A stretch of DNA of 10,683 nucleotides from positions 1-10,683 of the forward strand of contig JAAAIG010001107.1 of assembly GCA_015852425.1 (NCBI GenBank), written 5' to 3'. Numbering within the stretch: position 1 is the first letter of the stretch; each line of letters opens with the position of its first letter. Made by a program: the position numbers and the translations under genes. Shown here one piece after another: positions 5,948 through 10,683 of this stretch. Source of the stretch: Gryganskiella cystojenkinii. Lineage: Eukaryota; Mortierellomycota; Mortierellomycetes; Mortierellales; Mortierellaceae. Below the pieces are notes generated by a model that had not been told where the DNA came from, made no database searches, and saw nothing but the letters and a program-made list of their open reading frames with translations.

Positions 5948-7240
5948 ATGTCCCCCTCCAAGCAGACCATCCTCGTCACTGGCGGATGCGGTTACATCGG
6001 ATCACACACCACCTTGCGCCTGCTCGAGTCTGGCTACAAGGTCATCGTCCTCGACAACCTCTCCAACTCCTCGTACGAGTCCCTCCACAGGGTCCACAAG
6101 CTCTATGCTACCTATGCCGCTGCTCATCCTGCCTCTTCGACCCATGAGGATGCTGCCCTTGCGGTCGAGAACCTCATTCCTTTTTACCAGGTCGACATTC
6201 TCGACCGCCCCGCTCTCGCAAAGGTCTTTGAATCCCACCCCGAGATCTCGGCTGTGATCCATTTCGCCGGTCGCAAGGCCGTTGGTGAATCCGGTCGGAT
6301 TCCCCTTGATTACTACAATGTCAACATCTCGGGCACTGTCAACCTTTTGCAGGTCATGGAAGAGTTCCATGTCCGCAAGATTGTCTTTTCGTCCTCCGCG
6401 ACCGTCTATGGCAACCCTCCCAGTATCCCTATCCCCGAGACCTCGCCTATTGTAGCCTCGATGAGCCCCTATGGCCGGACCAAGGTCTTTTTGGAACACA
6501 TCATCAAGGATCTCTGTGTGGCCTCCGTCTTGAAGCAACAGGAACATGTCAAGTCGGGCGCTCAGGATGGCATCAACTACGAATGGAGTGCTACTTTGCT
6601 GAGATACTTTAACCCTGCTGGAGCTCACCCCAGCGGTATCATGGGCGAGGATCCTCAGGGTATCCCCAACAACCTCATGCCCTTCCTCTCTCAGGTCGCT
6701 GTTGGCAAGTTGGAGAAGCTCTCGGTTTTTGGAACGGATTACCCCACAGAGGACGGCACCTGCATTCGGTATGTTTTTTTTGTCTGTGTGTAATCTTGAT
6801 TGTTCCTTATTTTTGGAATGCAATTTTTAGAAGGAGAAAGTTTTGTACTCACATCTTCACCTCGTCTCACCAAATCCAGCGATTACCTGCACGTGGTCGA
6901 TCTCGCTCAGGGACACGTTGCTGCATTGTCAAAGATGGAACAGGAACAGTCCAAGGGACATTTCGGATGCAGTGCCTATAACCTCGGTACCGGAACCGGT
7001 TACTCTGTCTTTGACATGGTCAAGGCCTTTAACAAGGCTGTCGGTCGGGATCTTCCCTTTGTTATCACGGAACGTCGTGCTGGCGATGTCCCCAACTTGA
7101 CTGCGGATCCTCGTCTTGCCAATGATGCTCTTGGTTGGAAGGCCGAGAAGACTCTGGATGAGATGTGTGCGGATCTCTGGCGCTGGCAGCGTAACAACCC
7201 CAACGGATACAACTCTGCCCCCGTTGGAAAGGATGCTTAA
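5948..7240 (+). CDS. GAL10: UDP-glucose 4-epimerase
   Basis: It interconverts UDP-galactose and UDP-glucose with bound NAD, the last step of the Leloir pathway in the cytosol, and supplies UDP-galactose for glycans. Exon 1 is 5948-6768 and exon 2 is 6880-7240; the intron 6769-6879 (GTATGT...CCAG) splits Arg274, restoring the family block D-G-T-C-I-R-D-Y-L-H-V-V-D-L. The product is 393 residues. The N-terminal Rossmann motif T-G-G-C-G-Y-I-G-S-H is at 11-20, and H-F-A-G-R-K-A-V-G-E-S at 105-115. The catalytic set is Ser150 (S-S-S-A-T-V-Y), Tyr175 and Lys179 (Y-G-R-T-K), with the same 25-residue Ser-Tyr spacing as E. coli GalE. N-P-A-G-A-H follows, and the C-terminus has the usual W-Q-x-x-N-P-x-G-Y. 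It is somewhat longer than bacterial GalE (338) because of loops near 53-78 and 190-205. It lacks the C-terminal mutarotase half of S. cerevisiae Gal10, so it is a single-function enzyme. The gene symbol follows family usage. Confidence 0.96.
6769..6879 (+). other. Intron of the epimerase gene
   Basis: 111 nt, GTATGT donor and AAATCCAG acceptor, phase 2. Reading through it ends after seven codons at a TAA, so retention would remove the last third of the enzyme. The junction is fixed by the conserved protein block on both sides. Confidence 0.93.
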
Positions 7241-7556
7241 ACTGATTCATCATCAGAATATAAACAGCAAAAGGAAAGGGTTTCCCATATTTAGATGACC
7301 AGGGATTCTCCAAAATACCGGGCAGACTCAACAAAACACTGAAGAATATACAAACCTAGCACACACACACACACACACACACAATAATATAAAGATATCA
7401 TACCCCGTGAATTTGATCTGCACAGACGACATCACTGAAGGCGTAAGATAGTCCATTGACATTGAAAGGGTATTGTATTCGCAAAGGTGAAAAGAGATGG
7501 AGATGAAATGCAAAAGATTGGGGAAACAGAGTGAGGGGAAAACATACTCAACCCTT
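7241..7556. other. Shared 3' region of two convergent genes
   Basis: It separates the epimerase stop (7238-7240, + strand) from the CDS1 stop (7559-7557, - strand). It must hold both 3' untranslated regions, including an AATATAAA near 7257 that could serve the epimerase transcript. No canonical AATAAA is seen on the - strand. A (CA)12 run is the only repeat. Confidence 0.6.
7360..7383. repeat. (CA)12 microsatellite
   Basis: A perfect dinucleotide run lies in the 3' region between the convergent epimerase and CDS1 genes. It is likely length-variable between strains and is not coding. Confidence 0.97.
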
Positions 7557-9940
7557 TTAAGAGACCCATGCCTCTTTGGGTGGCCTGACGACACAACTCT
7601 CCTCATCCAAGAGTCCCTGTCCTATCAAGTACTGTCGCAAATGATCAAACAACTCCATCTGCTCCTGACCCTTCAACTTGATCGCCGTCTGGAGCACGAA
7701 TCCAACGGTCACGGCTGAGGTCTTGATAAAGCTCTGGTAGTACATGTACGAGAACAGACCCATCAAGAACTGACAATCCATTCTGTCTGTGATGCCTCCA
7801 TGACCCGGGATCGATTGACCGAAATCCTTGATCTTGAACGCACGCTTGAAACCCGAGGCAAAGAACCCGCCAAAGGGCGCAATCAACGAGGCGAAACAGG
7901 CCATAAAGATAGTGTGCAATTGCAAGGGTGCAATCATTACGCTGTTGGGCATACCCAAGTGACGCACCAAACCGTACATCCAGGGCTTGAGATAGTATTT
8001 GACAGGGACAAAGACTGGGTTCGGGTCACATGTCAAGCCGGAGAAAGCTGTGGCCCGGAGATCCTTGACGGGGCAATACATGTATGGGTATCGAAGGAAC
8101 AAGGTCGCGAACTATTTCGAAACAATATCTAGGATTAACGACTATGTCCACGATCGACAATAACAATAATTAGAGTGTCGAAAAAAAAGAGTCAGTCGTC
8201 TTACCAACATGCCAAAAACAATGGTCATAATCCAACCGCCGACGAATCCCTCGACCGTCTTCTTGGGCGACAGCTTGATTAGGGGTGTCTTGCCCCAAAA
8301 GAATCCAAAAATGTAGGCCCAAATATCGTTCGCGACCACAAGAGAGACTGGCAGGAAGAACCAGATCAGGCCTTCAAAGATGTTGTTGATTATAAAGTGA
8401 CTCTGACAGACGACCAAAAGCAGAGTCATATGGGTCCAAGCGAATTGTGAGAATTGAAATCGATAGTGACCCTTCTTCAGATTGGCGACGAAAAAGACGA
8501 ACCCTATGATAAAAAAATGATTAAAATAGCAAAACAAATTAGTAAGACGATTCATTGCTCCACATTCTCTCAAGTCAATCGCCCGTCCATGAAATGGTGG
8601 CGTTAGCGTACCGATGACGTAGAGAGTAAATGAGATGAATCGGTGGTGGGTCGCAAGCGGGAGCAAAAACGCATCAACAAAGACAACGTGTTGAAAGTAG
8701 TGGATCAAACTCTCGCCGTAAAAGAAGTAGTTAGTGCTGAACAGAAAATACCTATTTTTGCAAGCATCAGAAATGATGGTTGTTTAGTTTTGATGCAAAG
8801 GTGTCACTGCTGGCTGCGGATATTCACTGAAAACGAAATATTGGTCCTTACCAGTTCAGCGTCCGGACCCATGGCAGCTTTTTCTCTCTACTTGGCACGG
8901 CGGCTAAATAGATAACCTCCTTGTAGACCAGACCCTGGACCATGATCACCAGCAACATCACGGCTGCGGGTCCTGCGGCGACGGCAGTGAAGAAGCCTCC
9001 GATCATGATCAGTGTCCAAAGTGTGCGGACAGACCAATTCGCCCATTTCGCCTTTGTAGACTCGTCTTTCAACAGCACCACGGCCTATTGACAAACAAAG
9101 ATACGTTTATCGGTTAAAAAACTGCCAGGGAAATTTCACCCCTTTCTTTACTCTGCAACAACTTCCGCGTTCAGTATTCTGAAGGAGAGGGGTTCCAATG
9201 GTCCGCGTGAGGTGGATGGATATTCGATGTCCTGAGAGGTGTTGAGGGCAATATTTTTGTTTTTTTTATCTGTCCCATCAGGCTAAAAGTTGTTATGACG
9301 ACAAGGTTCTTTCATTGTTTTTTTTCGTCATAATTTTGCAAAAGATTTGCCTTGACAACAGACGCACAGTCGCACAGTCGCACAGTCGCACAGAGCAGCA
9401 ATCGAGCATGATGGTAAAAAACAAACTGTCCACAGGTCGTCCTGTATAAAAAGGCGACGTGTCGTTCTCGGTCCGTGTTCAGGTTGCTATCGGTCCGTGT
9501 CGTGAAATCTCGGTCCCAATGGTTGGAAGGGTTGATATCCATGTTTTTTTTTTGTGGCAACGTGGCTGCATATCTTTTGAATCAGCTTTTTCTGTGCAAT
9601 GCATGACACCAAGAAGGGTTCTCGACACAAACTATTGTACTCCCCATTATGCAACATGTGCGCCCGCCTTTTTTTTGCTTACATCTTTGGAAGAGGGTGT
9701 GTGACCATGTCCGTTGTGGGGGTGATTATGATGGTGATGGTGGATGTGGTGTCCAACTCCATTTTGTTTCTCGTTGATACTGCTCGAAGAGAATAGCGGC
9801 GTTTGCAGCTCGTCTAAAGATGTGGAGGTTGTGGTCGCTCCGTTGCTCGTTGGACTGACAGTGCCGCTCATATGATGACTACTGGATCCGTGGCTGCTGT
9901 TCGTCGGAGAAGTCTTCTTGGGTGACCTTGACTTTGCCAT
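7557..9940 (-). CDS. CDS1: Phosphatidate cytidylyltransferase (CDP-diacylglycerol synthase)
   Basis: It makes CDP-diacylglycerol from phosphatidate and CTP, the precursor of phosphatidylinositol, phosphatidylserine and cardiolipin, in the ER membrane. Exons are 9940-9683, 9084-8852, 8751-8612, 8503-8205 and 8111-7557; all phases match and give 494 residues, against 457 in S. cerevisiae. Residues 1-86 are a disordered Ser/Thr/His-rich tail. Homology begins near [16 protein letters not shown] and continues through several membrane segments, N-D-I-W-A-Y (269-274) and S-P-K-K-T-x-E-G-F (289-297). The CTP-transferase signature is complete at 396-422 ([18 protein letters not shown]), including Lys405, Asp406, Asp419 and Asp422. 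The start ATCATGG has A at -3 and G at +4. Exon 1 rests on splice phase (GAT|GTAAGC) and composition, not homology, so it is the least certain part. The gene converges on the epimerase gene. Confidence 0.95.
8504..8611 (-). other. CDS1 intron 3, divisible by three and without stops
   Basis: 108 nt, GTACGC donor, ACTAAT branch-like site and ATCATAG acceptor. Read through in frame it adds 36 codons with no stop. Homology with yeast Cds1 (L-Y-x-x-G-F-V-x-F-V across the joint) shows it is normally removed. Confidence 0.88.
9085..9682 (-). other. Long first intron of CDS1
   Basis: 598 nt, GTAAGC donor and TCAATAG acceptor, phase 0 on both sides. It is five to six times longer than the other CDS1 introns. 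It carries an 8-bp tandem repeat, a + strand TATA box (TATAAAAAG at 9445-9453) and three TCGGTCC motifs (about 9469, 9489 and 9509). An undetected small exon, an alternative promoter or an antisense start are possible, but none is shown. Confidence 0.75.
9363..9393. repeat. Tandem 8-bp repeat, CGCACAGT x 3.9
   Basis: Three perfect copies of CGCACAGT plus a seven-base partial copy lie inside the long first intron of CDS1. The unit is not a multiple of three and there is no coding role. It is likely a small variable-number repeat. Confidence 0.95.
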
Positions 9941-10683
9941 GATAGAACGAGCAAAGAAGAGTCGAGAGGTGTTGAAGTGAGTGTATTGGAGTGGAGCAAA
10001 GTAGAACTTTTCACAACTGACGTGTTCTTTGAAGCCGAAACGGGTCTTGGATCGAGAACAATAAGAGTTTGCTCGAGGTGGGTAAGGAGTGTTTGTTCTT
10101 GTTGAGGGTCAAAGAACAAAGAAAGTGGGGATGGAGAAGGCAGAGAATGAATGAAATGGAATTCGAGACGAACGAAGAAATACATGTGGGCAACAGCTTC
10201 ACGTGACAAAAAAAAAAAAAGAACGTTCACTCTACTTGTTTTTGAACTTGCCGGACCCTGTTCGCACGCGATGGTTCGTTGCAGCCCAGCAATGGTGAGA
10301 GACCTACGAGTGTTGGTCTTTGAGAACAGGTCAGGAAGTCCTCGAGTCATTAAAGCGTCTTGGTGCCTCTGTGGGAAATCAACTATTTTTTCAGCCAGTC
10401 TCTCTCTGTATCACCTTCTTTCTAATCCTATCCTTTGACTCAACTCAAGATCGCATTTTTACAGTGCACGATGATCAATAGCCCTCTCCATTTCACCCAC
10501 CTTCAAACAAGAGGCGAAAAGAATAAAAAGAACGCGAAGATATTTTGGTGGCGCCCGAGATGCAGTCAAAAAAAATAAAACACAGAGAGAGCAAACGCGC
10601 GTTGTTTTACGGGTGAACAAAAAAAAAATATATTGTGCATTTCACTCAAAAAAATAAAATTTGCTGTTATCCTTGCCGATAAA
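9941..10683 (-). promoter_or_regulatory. CDS1 promoter and leader region; no other gene seen
   Basis: On the - strand the 200 or so bases before the ATG are CT-rich. Further up are two E-boxes (10183-10188 and 10200-10205), a T13-type tract next to the second (about 10208-10220), and AT-rich sequence with A-runs towards the window end. Open frames here on either strand have no recognisable features or only translate the CT-rich leader. Confidence 0.55.
10183..10205. promoter_or_regulatory. Paired E-boxes upstream of CDS1
   Basis: CATGTG (10183-10188) and CACGTG (10200-10205) start 17 bp apart, about 245-265 bases before the CDS1 start. The second lies in TTCACGTG, which matches the core of the yeast inositol-sensitive element (consensus WYTTCAYRTGS) bound by Ino2/Ino4, although the two outermost positions differ. 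Yeast CDS1 is inositol-regulated; extending that here is inference. Confidence 0.45.

Noticed and set aside
6002..6823. 273-codon open frame on the - strand opposite the epimerase gene
   Set aside because: It is the shadow of strongly biased coding sequence on the + strand, has no recognisable domain, and crosses the epimerase intron.
7328..7606. 92-codon - strand frame over the CDS1 3' end
   Set aside because: It is an alternate-frame reading of the 3' untranslated region; the poly-Val/Cys run is just the CA microsatellite.
9459..9704. 81-codon + strand frame after the intronic TATA box
   Set aside because: It begins with a non-ATG codon, overlaps the CDS1 exon 1 boundary, and looks like translated intron sequence.
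9868..10350. 160-codon - strand frame overlapping the CDS1 start
   Set aside because: It lies in another frame over the CT-rich leader and shows only low-complexity Ser/Leu/Thr sequence; its end overlaps the better-supported CDS1 exon 1.

Overview
The window looks like nuclear DNA of a filamentous fungus. Genes have short GT-AG introns (75-145 nt, plus one of 598 nt), branch-point-like CTAAC/CTAAT/CTGAC motifs, long CT-rich 5' leaders, and compact, loosely spaced transcription units. An early-diverging fungus of the Mortierella type is my best guess. That rests on intron style and on recalled similarity of one gene fragment, so it is an inference and not demonstrated.

Two housekeeping genes are clear, and they converge. 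UDP-glucose 4-epimerase (GAL10/galE type, + strand, 5948-7240) has one intron and a complete set of SDR catalytic residues. Phosphatidate cytidylyltransferase (CDS1 type, - strand, 7557-9940) has five exons and an intact CTP-transferase signature. About 316 bases holding a (CA)12 microsatellite separate their 3' ends. The two enzymes belong to different pathways (galactose/nucleotide sugar and phospholipid), so this is adjacency and not an operon-like unit.

To the left is a less certain membrane-protein gene on the - strand (2608-3502). I rebuilt it from three exons; the last is a short C-terminal exon with no start codon, and the splice donor before it overlaps an in-frame stop. Divergent from it on the + strand (4376-4774) is another small membrane-protein gene with an in-frame TAG and a late frame change, so it looks broken. 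The shared intergenic region carries about ten copies of a GGTCGAC/GGTCGTC-type motif. A - strand fragment (4977-5480) resembles part of a large fungal repeat protein but has no ATG start.

The first 2.4 kb holds no complete gene I can defend. It contains a degenerate triplicated repeat (143-423), a forward frame with protein-like stretches broken by stops (1445-2323), and a good TATA box at 2261 facing a possible small two-exon reading. The right end (9941-10683) is the CDS1 promoter, with two E-boxes, one matching the core of the yeast inositol-response element.

I found no CRISPR array, intact mobile element, tRNA or rRNA, and no convincing new system. The most useful leads are the hidden exon, the broken divergent gene, the decayed coding frame and the promoter motif clusters.
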